Assembly: GCA_945861635.1 (NCBI GenBank) | Contig: CAMAWH010000023.1 | Location: 1-64,000 of the forward strand | Length of the DNA: 64,000 bases | Source: Klebsiella pneumoniae | GTDB lineage: Bacteria; Myxococcota_A; UBA796; SXON01 | Direction: 5' to 3' | Part shown: positions 22,849 through 31,817 of the stretch, piece by piece | Numbering within the stretch: position 1 is the stretch's first letter | How the letters are laid out: each line of letters begins with the position of its first letter | Program-made: the position numbers and the translations under genes | Notes under the pieces: generated by a model | The model's database searches: none | The model's input: the letters and a program-made list of their open reading frames with translations, nothing else | What the model was told of the DNA's origin: nothing

Positions 22849-25149
22849 GTGCGTCGCGCTCGGAAGGGACTCGCGGCGATAGCGATCGGCCTTGGGTTCT
22901 TCGCCATCCCCGTGGTCGAGCCGTTGGCGCCCCCGTCGAGCGTGCTCCTCGATCGCGAGGGACGGCTCTTGTCCGCGACCGTGGCTGCAGATGAACAGTG
23001 GCGTTTTCCCGACGAGGGGGAGCTGCCACCCAAGTATGTGGCGGCGGTTGAGCGGTTCGAGGATCGGCGCTTCCGTTGGCACCCGGGCGTCGATCCAGTG
23101 GCGATAGCGCGGGCGGTGCGGTCCAACTACCTCGCGGGAACGGTCGTGAGCGGGGGGAGTACGATCACGATGCAGGTGGTTCGGCTTTCGCGGCACAACC
23201 CCCCGCGCACGCTGCCCGAGAAGGCGCTGGAAGCGTTGCTCGCCGTGCGGTTGGAAGCGGCGCGCAGCAAGGATGAAATCCTTGTGTCGTACGCAGAAAA
23301 CGCACCGTTCGGAGGCAACACGGTGGGCCTGTCGGCCGCCGCTTGGCGGTACTTCGGGCGCGCGCCTGCCGACCTGTCCTGGGCGGAATCCGCGACGCTC
23401 GCCGTGCTGCCCAACAGCCCGGCGATGGTGCATCCGGGGCGGGGTCGGGCCGAGCTGCGGCGCAAGCGCAACGGTCTGTTGATCGCCCTTCGCGACCACG
23501 GGACCCTAACCCCCCTGGACTGCGACGCTGCGCTTGCGGAGCCGCTCCCCGACGCGCCCCTTCGCTTGTCCCAGGAGGCGCTTCCCCTGCTTGCGCGGGC
23601 TCGGGGCGAGCGGGCTTGGACGACGCTGGACGGCGCCGTCCAAGCCCGGGTGCAGGACCTGGTGGATCGGCACGCTGCGGAGTGGGCGGGCAATGGCGTA
23701 CACAACGCGGCTGCGCTGGTGGCCGAGGTCGGATCGGGAGAGGTCCTCGCTTGGGTTGGCAACGTGCGGGCGCGGGGTGGGGCCGCGCACGGGGAGCACG
23801 TGGACATGGTCACGGCGCCGCGCAGCACGGGGAGCCTCCTGAAGCCTTTTTTGTATGCAGCCATGTTGGAGGACGGGGAACTGTCGCCGCACCAACTCGT
23901 CCCGGATATACCGACCCGCTTCGGCGGTTTCGCTCCGGAAAACTTCGATCGCTCGTACGACGGTGCGATTCCCGCGAGCGAGGCGTTGGCACGCTCGCGG
24001 AACGTGCCAGCCGTTTGGATGCTGCGGGACTACACTGTGGACCGCTTCGCGCGGCGGCTGCGCGGACTTGGGTTGACGACACTGTTTCGGCCGGCGGCTG
24101 ACTATGGCTTGGCGCTGATTGTCGGTGGCGCGGAGGGCACCCTGTGGGACCTCGTGGGTGCCTACCGGGACCTCGCATTGTCGGCGCAGCACGGAGAGGG
24201 TCCGCTTCCCGGTCCGCTGCATTGGCGGAAAGGAGAGGCGACGGCCCCGCGCGCGGCTCCGTTCGATGCCGGGGCGGCGTGGCTGACCATCCAGGCGTTG
24301 GTTGAGGTGAACCGGCCTGGGGCCGACGTGTCGTGGCGGGCGTTTGCGGGGGCGGAGAGTGTCGCCTGGAAGACGGGAACCAGCTTTGGGTTTCGCGACG
24401 GCTGGGCCATTGGGTTCACGGCGGACCACGTGGTCGGCGTGTGGGTTGGCAACGCGGACGGAGAAGGTCGTCCCGGCCTCACCGGTACGCGCGCGGCCGC
24501 ACCGCTGATGTTCAATGTTTTCGATGCCTTGCGTGGGGAGGGAGGAGGATTTGTCCGACCGGACGCCCAACTCGCAACCGTGGATGTCTGTGCCGACAGT
24601 GGAATGCTTGCGGGGCCGGACTGCGCGCATGTGCGGACGGAACGGACGACGCGCGCCGGCGTACGGGCTCCAGTGTGCGCGTATTGCACCCGCGTTCACA
24701 CCACGGCCGATGGCAGCGAGCGAATCGACGCGAGCTGTTCTGCAACGACGGAGATCACGACATCTTCGCGCTTCGTGCTCCCGGCCGGGATGGAGAGCTA
24801 CTACATCCGAAGCCATGCCGAGTATCGGCCGCTGCCGCCGGCACGGGAGGGGTGTGTGGGGGAGTTGTCCTCGCCGATGGCGGTGCTCACTCCCTCGCCG
24901 GATGCGTCTGTGTATGTGCCCGTGGAGCTTGACGGTAAGGGGGGCCGCGTCGTTTTCACGGCGACACATCGCGATCCCGATGCTCAGATTTTTTGGCACC
25001 TCGATGAGGCCTTCGTCGCGACGACGACCGCTCCCCACGAACTCTCCCTCGACCCGTCCCCCGGTCCGCATCGCCTGACTCTCGTGGACGCGGCCGGCGC
25101 GAAGGCGGTGCGGCGATTTTCGGTCATCGATGATGGGCGCGGGGGGTAG
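22849..25149 (+). CDS. pbpC: Penicillin-binding protein 1C (bifunctional glycosyltransferase/transpeptidase)
   Basis: A 766-aa class A PBP. An N-terminal anchor (AAIAIGLGFFAIPVVEPL) precedes the glycosyltransferase domain with ERFEDRRFRWHPGVD (catalytic Glu near 68) and GGSTITMQVVR. The transpeptidase domain has the active Ser in STGSLLKPFLY (about 329), SRN at 383-385 and KTGTS near 508. The last 100 residues match the BiPBP_C beta domain found in PBP1C. Translation starts with GTG 22849, 3 bases after the alpha-2-macroglobulin stop, so the two are coupled. In other bacteria the pair is thought to trap invading proteases and repair the wall. Confidence 0.95.
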   Translation: MRRARKGLAAIAIGLGFFAIPVVEPLAPPSSVLLDREGRLLSATVAADEQWRFPDEGELPPKYVAAVERFEDRRFRWHPGVDPVAIARAVRSNYLAGTVVSGGSTITMQVVRLSRHNPPRTLPEKALEALLAVRLEAARSKDEILVSYAENAPFGGNTVGLSAAAWRYFGRAPADLSWAESATLAVLPNSPAMVHPGRGRAELRRKRNGLLIALRDHGTLTPLDCDAALAEPLPDAPLRLSQEALPLLARARGERAWTTLDGAVQARVQDLVDRHAAEWAGNGVHNAAALVAEVGSGEVLAWVGNVRARGGAAHGEHVDMVTAPRSTGSLLKPFLYAAMLEDGELSPHQLVPDIPTRFGGFAPENFDRSYDGAIPASEALARSRNVPAVWMLRDYTVDRFARRLRGLGLTTLFRPAADYGLALIVGGAEGTLWDLVGAYRDLALSAQHGEGPLPGPLHWRKGEATAPRAAPFDAGAAWLTIQALVEVNRPGADVSWRAFAGAESVAWKTGTSFGFRDGWAIGFTADHVVGVWVGNADGEGRPGLTGTRAAAPLMFNVFDALRGEGGGFVRPDAQLATVDVCADSGMLAGPDCAHVRTERTTRAGVRAPVCAYCTRVHTTADGSERIDASCSATTEITTSSRFVLPAGMESYYIRSHAEYRPLPPAREGCVGELSSPMAVLTPSPDASVYVPVELDGKGGRVVFTATHRDPDAQIFWHLDEAFVATTTAPHELSLDPSPGPHRLTLVDAAGAKAVRRFSVIDDGRGG

Positions 25150-25351
25150 GGATGCGCACTCCGGCGGCGCCCTGCATCGAAAGCGGCGCCCACGTGCGCG
25201 CGGTGGTCGCCTGGCTGCGGCGTGCCGATTCGCCTGCGGCGGGTTCACGCCCAGGAAGATCGCATCGACGAGCGCCATCCTCGCGCCCGACACGGCGCGA
25301 CTGATCGTGAGCGCCCGGCGCGGGGATCGCGCGCCGGGACCTCGCCCATCG

Positions 25352-25370
25352 TTGTCACGAATTGTCACGA
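25352..25370 (+). repeat. Direct repeat TTGTCACGA x2 (10-nt period)
   Basis: TTGTCACGA occurs at 25352-25360 and again at 25362-25370, one helical turn apart, about 85 bases before ATG 25455. Direct half-sites at this spacing can be a regulator site. No regulator is known, so this is a suggestion only. Confidence 0.35.
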
Positions 25371-25387
25371 TCGTTGGATTTTTTCGC

Positions 25388-25399
25388 GGGGGGGGGGGG
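25388..25399 (+). repeat. G12 homopolymer tract upstream of the 127-aa gene
   Basis: Twelve consecutive G lie between a weak -35-like TTGGAT (25374-25379) and a -10-like TAGGAT (25400-25405), with a 20-nt spacer. Long poly-G tracts slip during replication, and in some bacteria such tracts in promoter spacers switch expression. The tract is seen; the promoter boxes are poor matches to consensus and the switching idea is inference. Confidence 0.5.
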
Positions 25400-25454
25400 T
25401 AGGATCGGGTGAGAATCTGCCCGATTTTCATCCTGACCGCGGAGCGAACGACCC

Positions 25455-25838
25455 ATGCGAACCATCACCCGCCCGTGGACGACCGTGTGCACGGACAACA
25501 CGTCGGTGGTCGCCATTCCGGCTTCCGGGTGGATGAAGGCGTCGGAGTTCGCCAAGATGCGCGCGAACATGGAGATGCGCGGAATCACCGGCACGAACCT
25601 GAATGTTGGCCTTGGCTACCAGACAGCCAACGTCGAGAACGCGACCGGCGGTGACACGCTTCTGGGTAGCTACCGCACCACAGCCGACGTGTTCTACGGG
25701 ACCTCCTTCGAGGACGTGTCGGCGCAGACCGACGGCAAGGTGTACGTCCGCCTCGTGTGGCTCGTGAAGCTGAGCTCCGGCAGCACCATCGCCACGGCAC
25801 GCGTCGGCGGGTCGGTGGACGTCATCAAGCCCGCGTGA
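25455..25838 (+). CDS. 127-aa protein with one copy of an unrecognised domain shared with the 254-aa protein at 52910
   Basis: No signal peptide or membrane segment is visible. From residue 24 (SGWMKASEFAKMRANMEMRG) to the end the protein aligns by eye with both halves of the 254-aa protein at 52910-53674. Shared positions include G-W/F-M at the start, an Arg followed by G-T or G-N, QTA or ATT, the SYRTTA block (72-77), and D...(V/F)(Y/W/F)V(R/Q)(L/F) near 93-100. Alternating polar and hydrophobic residues suggest a beta sandwich. It is followed after 31 bases by an FG-GAP lipoprotein and a second unknown protein, so they may form an operon. A G12 tract lies 55 bases upstream. The function is unknown. 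Confidence 0.75.
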   Translation: MRTITRPWTTVCTDNTSVVAIPASGWMKASEFAKMRANMEMRGITGTNLNVGLGYQTANVENATGGDTLLGSYRTTADVFYGTSFEDVSAQTDGKVYVRLVWLVKLSSGSTIATARVGGSVDVIKPA

Positions 25839-25869
25839 TCCCGTTGGCATAAGGAGGAACCACCTGCCG

Positions 25870-27291
25870 ATGCACCGCACCCCCGCCCGCACCCGTCGGT
25901 TGTCTTGGGTGCTCCTGCTCTGTGGGGCGTGCGGCGGGCCGGCGCCGAGGGCGAAGACGGAGGAGGGGACGGGGGATTCGGGGGTTACCACAGACCCGGT
26001 CGATTCTGGGGATTCCGGCTCGGACACCGGCGACTCCGGTGATGCATGCACTCCCGCCGGCACCGACTGGTGTGAGGATGGGCTCGATCAGGACTGTGAT
26101 GGGGAGGATGAGGGGTGTGCAGGGATCACGATTCCGGGGGAGGTGGATCGGCTGGTGTCGGACGATGACATCGAGTTGGCGGTCGCGACGTTCCCAGGCG
26201 GGCTGATCATCGGTTCCTGGCGAGACGGCCGTGTATACACATGGCGGGGGCCGGTGGACGGCGCCGTGCCGTTGTCCGGTGCGGCACGCACGGTGGAGTG
26301 GCCGCCCGAAGCGCGCACCCTGTTCCTGGGTTTGTCGGTGGCCGCCTACGGTGACGATGGGAGCTTCGTTGCCTCCGCCTATACTGCGGCATACCGGTTC
26401 GACGCCACAGCCGCCGACCCGGTGCTGACGGTTCCATTGGGCGGGTATGCGGAGCCGGGTCACGTGGCGGTGGGCGACTATACGGCCGACGGAACGCTGG
26501 ATTTCACGGTAACCGAAAGCAAGTGCTGGGACGGGTACGACAACGCGAGACGTGTCCGCCTCGTGGACGGCTCCGGGCGAGGGAGCATTGGCACCGACGA
26601 AGTCGCTGCCGAAATCATGCCGAACGCCGCCCACGCCGGCACGTTCGGTGATTCCTGGATCGGATGTCGATATGTGGTAAACGCGGGTGACACGGATGGC
26701 GATGGCGTGGATGAACTACTTCTGAATGGCGACGACGCACACCTGCTGTTCCGAGGGCCGCTGGCCGGCTCCCTCGCGGAAAGCGATGCGGATGCGACGA
26801 TGGCGGGAACTCCGACGCCCGCAGGAGACGTCGATGGAGACGGTCTGGTGGACCTTGCGCTGCGCGACGCGACCGGGGCGGACGTGGTGCGTGCGAGCGC
26901 GAACGGCGAACTTGGCGCGGATGTTGTTGGCCGCGCTGCCTGCCCAAACCTGAACGGCATTCCGCTCCCAGGTCACGTCGCCATTCAGGACTTCAATCAT
27001 GACGATGCGCTGGATCTCGCGTTGGGCGTCGATACGATCGATCAGCCTTATGTCTGGATTGCCCATGGACCCTTGAGCGGTACGGTCGATTGCTCGGAGT
27101 CTGGCCAGTTTCTGATGATCGAAGGAACGCGCGAGCCACTCTACCAAGCAACCGTGACGCCCGCCGATCTCGACATGGACGGCACCTGGGAGCTTGTGGT
27201 CAACCTTAGCGTCGAATATGTGAGGGAGAATCCCGAGGAGGCCGGGAGGCTGTTCTTCCCGTCGCTGGTTGGCGCTCCGGACGGGGGCTGA
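25870..27291 (+). CDS. Lipoprotein with MopE-like motif and FG-GAP/propeller repeats
   Basis: A 473-aa protein. The N-terminus contains a basic start, a hydrophobic stretch and lipobox-like LLLCGAC (Cys near 21). A Ser/Gly/Asp linker (DSGDSGSDTGDSGD) is typical of myxobacterial lipoproteins, and CEDGLDQDCDGEDEGC matches the MopE-like metal-binding motif. The rest shows integrin-alpha-like FG-GAP elements (GDTDGDGVDELLL, GDVDGDGLVDLAL, QDFNHDDALDLAL), giving a calcium-dependent beta propeller. It is presumably surface-exposed. An AAGGAGG ribosome site lies at 25851-25857. It is 2 bases from the next gene. Confidence 0.85.
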   Translation: MHRTPARTRRLSWVLLLCGACGGPAPRAKTEEGTGDSGVTTDPVDSGDSGSDTGDSGDACTPAGTDWCEDGLDQDCDGEDEGCAGITIPGEVDRLVSDDDIELAVATFPGGLIIGSWRDGRVYTWRGPVDGAVPLSGAARTVEWPPEARTLFLGLSVAAYGDDGSFVASAYTAAYRFDATAADPVLTVPLGGYAEPGHVAVGDYTADGTLDFTVTESKCWDGYDNARRVRLVDGSGRGSIGTDEVAAEIMPNAAHAGTFGDSWIGCRYVVNAGDTDGDGVDELLLNGDDAHLLFRGPLAGSLAESDADATMAGTPTPAGDVDGDGLVDLALRDATGADVVRASANGELGADVVGRAACPNLNGIPLPGHVAIQDFNHDDALDLALGVDTIDQPYVWIAHGPLSGTVDCSESGQFLMIEGTREPLYQATVTPADLDMDGTWELVVNLSVEYVRENPEEAGRLFFPSLVGAPDGG

Positions 27292-27293
27292 GT

Positions 27294-28553
27294 ATGCCCG
27301 GCTTCGGCTCGTTTACGCCGGTACATCTCCAATTGCCGGGTTTGTCCCGACGATCGGAGACGGCCTGCACCAATTCGGCGACCTCGGACGAGGTGACACT
27401 TTGGCTGTTCCTGGTGGCCGACGGGATCGACGGGACGTCAGGCACGCCTGCGCTTGCTGCGTCCGGAGAGGAAGGAGGAAAGGGCATCTATGTCGCCAGG
27501 TTCGACCCGCTTGACGCGGCGAGTGTGGCGGCGGTGTCGTGGACGCTTCTGCTGGACGCGAACGCCGATCTCCCGGTTGGCGCTCCGGTGGACATCACCG
27601 AGACCGAAATCACGAGCGCTCAGGGCTTCGCCGATCATTGGCACATCTACGCGCACGGCTACCACTGGATCGCCGCCTCCGTCACGGCCGAGGGCTACGG
27701 TGGCATCAGCGTGGTGCTGGTGAAGTTCACGATCGACGCCGCGGGCGTGCCCACGATTGCGTGGACGACGTTGGTCAAGGAACCAACCGCGAAGGATGAC
27801 TGGAACACGGATGAACAGCTGAAGCATCCTACCAACGACCTGTTCCTGGTCACCGCGGGCCACGGCGGCGTGGCCATCGGCCTGCGACATAATGAAAAGG
27901 GCGCGATACCGACAAGCGTGCCGCCCGACGCCGGTGGTGGCCACATCATCATCGAAGTGTGGGGAGACGGGACGTTGCAACCCGAAATTTCGTTCTCCCC
28001 GGTGGGTTCCGAGCACGGAAACTGTGCCTCCGCCAGCAGGACAACGGACGTCGGTGGTGCGCTCACCGGCGTCGCCGGCGCCCTGATCTACCGCGTTCTG
28101 GCGCCAGAAATCAGCATGTCTCACATCGAGGGCGACCTCCTCCTGATTGAGGCCGACAAGGACTGGAACGGGCTGCGCCTCACCCGGCTCCGTTCCAGAA
28201 CGGACATGAACTACCAAATGGCCAGTGAGGCGAGCCTCGGGAACGGGCAGTGGGCCATGACCTACAAGCGGACGGACATTACGAAAATCATCGACGTCGG
28301 CGACGACGGCGACCCGACCCTCGCCGTGCTCGTCACCGACGTGAACGGCTGGTCCACCTTCCCGGAGGCTGTGACTTCCACGGCAACGTCCACGGAAGGC
28401 GAACGCCCTCACATCATCTACTGGCAAGGCGCGCTCATCGTCACCTGGGATGGCGGCGGCCAAGCGTGGGTGACGGTTTTCGACCTCGACTGGAATCCCG
28501 CCAAACCGACCATCGCCGACGCACCGGACATCCTTTCCCATCCGTTTGTGTGA
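27294..28553 (+). CDS. Unknown protein, probable beta-propeller
   Basis: A 419-aa protein that I cannot assign. It has recurring beta-rich blades with aromatic/His elements (HWHIYAHGYHWIAASV; HIIIEVWGDGTLQ; HIIYWQGALIVTWDGGGQ), which suggest a propeller fold. The first 45 residues are odd: they lack a normal signal peptide but contain a short hydrophobic patch (VTLWLFLVADG), so export is uncertain. It starts 2 bases after the stop of the FG-GAP lipoprotein and so is probably translated with it. A surface partner of that lipoprotein is a reasonable guess. Confidence 0.75.
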   Translation: MPGFGSFTPVHLQLPGLSRRSETACTNSATSDEVTLWLFLVADGIDGTSGTPALAASGEEGGKGIYVARFDPLDAASVAAVSWTLLLDANADLPVGAPVDITETEITSAQGFADHWHIYAHGYHWIAASVTAEGYGGISVVLVKFTIDAAGVPTIAWTTLVKEPTAKDDWNTDEQLKHPTNDLFLVTAGHGGVAIGLRHNEKGAIPTSVPPDAGGGHIIIEVWGDGTLQPEISFSPVGSEHGNCASASRTTDVGGALTGVAGALIYRVLAPEISMSHIEGDLLLIEADKDWNGLRLTRLRSRTDMNYQMASEASLGNGQWAMTYKRTDITKIIDVGDDGDPTLAVLVTDVNGWSTFPEAVTSTATSTEGERPHIIYWQGALIVTWDGGGQAWVTVFDLDWNPAKPTIADAPDILSHPFV

Positions 28554-28620
28554 GGGATGTTCTCTGGGTGCCCCGGTGGCCACTGTCAGGCGCTACTTGA
28601 CGTCGATCGAGTCCCCGCCG

Positions 28621-28869
28621 TCAGTACCCGCCGCCGCAGTGCTCTTCGGCAGCCGGGTTCACGGTGGCATCGGTGTCATCGCAGTCGTCGTCCGAACTCG
28701 CACCCTCGCACGCCGGCACCTCTGCGTGCCCGAAGCCATCCCCGTCCTCATCCTGAACGTCGCTCGCGTCCACCGCCTCCTCGTCGACCTCTCCGTCGTA
28801 GTACCACGCCGTCCCCTTGCACACGTCCTGCGCGTCCAAACAGGCGGTGAGGAGGGAGAGCAGGAGCAT
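28621..28869 (-). CDS. Small MopE-type lipoprotein (82 aa)
   Basis: The reading frame from ATG 28869 starts MLLLSLLTAC, a short lipoprotein signal with lipobox Cys10. The mature part is acidic, with DEDGDGFGH and SSDDDCDDTDATVNPAAEEHC, the Asp/Cys pattern of MopE-like metal-binding repeats, here in a single copy. A longer start upstream would overlap the divergent gene and has no signal features. It is divergent from the FG-GAP protein at 28958, with 88 bases between the starts. Confidence 0.75.
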   Translation of the reverse strand: MLLLSLLTACLDAQDVCKGTAWYYDGEVDEEAVDASDVQDEDGDGFGHAEVPACEGASSDDDCDDTDATVNPAAEEHCGGGY

Positions 28870-28957
28870 CGACCAAGGGCAGCACTTCGCGGTGCAGCGG
28901 GCATCATCCCGCGGCTGCGCATCGCTCGCGCCGCGCCAATCCGCGTATGCTCCGCGC

Positions 28958-30967
28958 ATGCACACTCTGTTCCTCCTCTCTGCCTGCCAGGAGAACGCCC
29001 TCTCCGTCACGGATGGCGCCCCTCAGGCCGTCATCACCTCTCCAGTCGATGGGCAGACGCTGACCGCCGGGGAGCCCGTGACGTTCGTGGCCGCCATCGA
29101 AGACGACCGTGATGACGCATCGGACCTTCGCATCGCCTGGGGCTCGACGCTGGCGGGCGCGCTGACGGGAGAGGTGACGATCGACGCGGGGTTTGCCGCG
29201 CTGCAGGTCGCATCGCTTCCTGTCGGAGCGCAAACGATCACCTTGCAGGTGATCGATTCCGGAGGCGGTCTCGCCGAGGATGCTGTGGACATCGTCGTTG
29301 CGGGGAACGTGGCGCCTTCCCTTGCGTTCGTTGCGCCGGCATCCGGCGCGGCAATCCTGCTCGGGTCGCCGGTCCACGTGCAGGTGACCGTTACCGACGA
29401 CGGCGTCGTCACGGATGTCGCGCTCGCGTGGGAGGGTGCGGCGGGCCCGGTCACGACGGATGACAACGGCAACGCCGAGTTCTTCGTGGAGGGACTGGCG
29501 GTCGGCGGTTGGACGCTTGCCGTGACGGCAACGGACGCGGGTGGGGCCGCGGTGACGGCCACGGTCGGCTTCAGCGTAACGGAAGAGCCGGAGGAAGAGG
29601 AAGAGGACGAGGAAGGCGATGGCATCACACTCGTTGATCTGGGGACAGCGGATGGTGTGTGGCGGGGCATCGAGGCGGGCGACTATGCGGGACTCGCGCT
29701 GGCGGCGGGCGGCGATCTGGACGGGGACGGTCGCGACGATCTCGTCGTTGGGGCGTATGGTGCGGCCGGTGGCGGGATGTCCTGGCCAGGGCGAGCCTAC
29801 GTCGTGACGGGAAGCGTGACCGGGACGCACGCTCTTGGTGACGCTGACGGGGCGCTGTGGGGAGAGTACGACGGAAACTACACGGCCGCGACGGTCGCGA
29901 TTCTTGACGATCAGGATGGCGATGGCGATGACGAACTGCTGGTCGGCGCGCCCTATGCCGACGAGCAGAACGGCCCCGGACGAATCTACTACGTCGAAGG
30001 TCCGGCGACGGGGGATCGCGCCATCGCCGGGGCCGAGACGGCGCACTTCGAGGGCACGGATACCGACGGCTTCTGCGGCGGCGCACTGGCGACGGTCGGC
30101 GATCAGGACGGAGACGGTCGGCGCGACGTGTTGATTGGTGCGCAGAACGAGGATGGCGGCGGGACCAACGCCGGTCGGGTGTATGTGGTGGCGGATCCGG
30201 GGAGTGCGTATGGCCCGGCCGATGCGCTCGCGGAAATCGGCGGCACCGCCGACGCGACGTACCTCGGTTGGTCGGTGGCCGGCGCGGGCGACCTCGACGG
30301 CGATGGCACTGACGACTTGGTAATCGGCGCGCCGTACGTCAACGTGCAGCGGGGCGCGGTCTACATTTTTTCCGGCGGTGTACGTGGGAAGATGGACACG
30401 TCCGACGCCGAGGCGGTGCTGACAGGAGAGAAGCCGGACGACTACGCCGGCTACGCTGTTGCAGGGGTTGGAGATACCGACGGTGATGGGTTGGCCGAGG
30501 TGCTCATCGGCGCGCCCTACGAGGACACCGGGGACTCCGGTGCCGGGAGCGCGTTCCTGTTTCGCGGCCCCGTTTTGTCGTCCAGCATGTCCGCCGCCGA
30601 CGCACAGGTGGTGGGTACGACCGCCTCCAATCAGTGGGGCAAGGCGCTCGCCGCGCTTGGAGACCTTGATGGCGATGGCTTTGACGACATCGCCGTCGCA
30701 AGCCCGTACTGGCCGAGCTACGAGTATGGCCTCGTGAATGCCGGCGGGACGTCCATTCTGCGTGGACCGCTCGGGGGGGCTGTGCTCGCGACCAGTGGAG
30801 AGGTCGTCATCGTTGCCGAACGCTCCGGCGATCAGGCGGGATCGACGTTGGCCGTGGGTGATCTCGATGGCGATGGCGGCAACGACCTTGTGCTCGGCGC
30901 GCCGTACGAGCAGTCCAACGGGAGCACGTCGGGCGCAGCGTATGTGCTCTTCGGGGCGGGGTTGTGA
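28958..30967 (+). CDS. FG-GAP (integrin alpha-type) repeat lipoprotein with Ig-like domains
   Basis: A 669-aa protein with a short lipoprotein-like N-terminus (MHTLFLLSAC). Two Ig/cadherin-like domains (AVITSPVDGQTLTAGEPVTF; VAPSLAFVAPASGAA) are followed by an acidic linker (EEPEEEEEDEEGDG). Then come seven or so FG-GAP blades with GDLDGDGxDDLVVGAPY-type calcium loops, for example GAGDLDGDGTDDLVIGAPY and ALGDLDGDGFDDIAVASPY. It should fold as a calcium-binding beta propeller on the cell surface, perhaps for adhesion. ATG 28958 was chosen because the signal starts there. Confidence 0.88.
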   Translation: MHTLFLLSACQENALSVTDGAPQAVITSPVDGQTLTAGEPVTFVAAIEDDRDDASDLRIAWGSTLAGALTGEVTIDAGFAALQVASLPVGAQTITLQVIDSGGGLAEDAVDIVVAGNVAPSLAFVAPASGAAILLGSPVHVQVTVTDDGVVTDVALAWEGAAGPVTTDDNGNAEFFVEGLAVGGWTLAVTATDAGGAAVTATVGFSVTEEPEEEEEDEEGDGITLVDLGTADGVWRGIEAGDYAGLALAAGGDLDGDGRDDLVVGAYGAAGGGMSWPGRAYVVTGSVTGTHALGDADGALWGEYDGNYTAATVAILDDQDGDGDDELLVGAPYADEQNGPGRIYYVEGPATGDRAIAGAETAHFEGTDTDGFCGGALATVGDQDGDGRRDVLIGAQNEDGGGTNAGRVYVVADPGSAYGPADALAEIGGTADATYLGWSVAGAGDLDGDGTDDLVIGAPYVNVQRGAVYIFSGGVRGKMDTSDAEAVLTGEKPDDYAGYAVAGVGDTDGDGLAEVLIGAPYEDTGDSGAGSAFLFRGPVLSSSMSAADAQVVGTTASNQWGKALAALGDLDGDGFDDIAVASPYWPSYEYGLVNAGGTSILRGPLGGAVLATSGEVVIVAERSGDQAGSTLAVGDLDGDGGNDLVLGAPYEQSNGSTSGAAYVLFGAGL

Positions 30968-31300
30968 GTGTGGGCGGGGTGGGGGGACTGGACGGCGATT
31001 CCCAAGGCGTTCGCCCCCAAGCTGTTGCCGCGCGCATCGGCTTGGGCCAGAATATCGGCTCGTGTGTCGATGCGCGTGCGCTACAGCAGGTGCCACGGCA
31101 ATGCAATCACCATGCTTTTTGCGCGCCCGCTCAGCGGCGTCCGGTCCGGCGAGTCGTTGGTCGGGTTGACCAAACATGCGCGCGGATTCTATACCCGGAG
31201 CGTGCGGGGGAAGCCGCCGCCTGCGCGGCACTGCCCATCTCTCCTGACCCACCGGCAACGCGATTACCCAGCCCCGCCGCACCCGGGATAGAAGGCCCCG
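30968..31300. other. Intergenic region, 333 nt, no gene seen
   Basis: No supported gene lies here. The stretch connects the FG-GAP gene to the AAA ATPase remnant and is probably degraded DNA. Confidence 0.45.
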
Positions 31301-31301
31301 T

Positions 31302-31620
31302 CCCCGCCATTTCAACACCACCGGCCCCTGTCGCGCCGACCCTGCATTACATGCTCCCCCCCGAGGCGCGGCTCCCCGACCTTGCGACGTTTGTCGAGCA
31401 ACAACTGTATTTCGTGCTGCATGCTGCCCGGCAGACGGGCAAGACCACGGCGATGCGTGCGGCGGCGGAACGCCTGCGCGGGCGCGGGTGCGCGGCGCTG
31501 TGGGCCACGCTGGAAACCACGCAAGGCATCGAAGATATCGAACGAGCCGAGCCGTTGTGGATTCAGTCGCTTGTCTCGTCCGCACGCCGGCAGCTTCCGG
31601 TGCATCAGCAACCGCCGGCC
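31302..31620 (+). pseudogene. 5' remnant of an AAA-type ATPase gene, frameshifted
   Basis: The sequence encodes the beginning of a multi-copy AAA-like ATPase family known to me from myxobacteria. One frame gives RHFNTTGPCRAD; after one extra C near 31340 the next frame gives LHYMLPPEARLPDL, then YFVLHAARQTGKTTAMRA with the Walker A motif, and ends near SSARRQLP. No Walker B or later part follows in any frame, so only about 105 codons of the start survive. It is a decayed accessory gene between two surface-protein genes. Confidence 0.7.
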
Positions 31621-31817
31621 TCCGCGCCATTTCTCGCGGCGGCGCCGGCTCCACTCCCGAATCGGCGCTGGTTTCATCCGGGATGCGCTCCGGCGGCATC
31701 CCGGAGTGCCGCTGGCCCCCGTCACCGTTGGACGACTGGGGCACGATCACGGTTGTGGTGCATGCGAGGAGGAGGGAGAGGCCGGCGCAGTGTAGCGCCC
31801 GGAGCGTTCAGCCAACC

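Larger units (their letters stand above)
25150..25454. other. Intergenic region, 305 nt, no gene seen
   Basis: No convincing gene is present on either strand. The region holds two copies of TTGTCACGA in direct repeat and a G12 run, listed separately. The last 100 bases are relatively AT-rich compared with the surroundings and probably carry the promoter of the 127-aa gene. Confidence 0.5.

Noticed and set aside
28904..31750. 948-codon minus-strand open frame across the FG-GAP gene
   Set aside because: Low-complexity Arg/His/Pro content without motifs; the plus-strand FG-GAP repeats are unambiguous.
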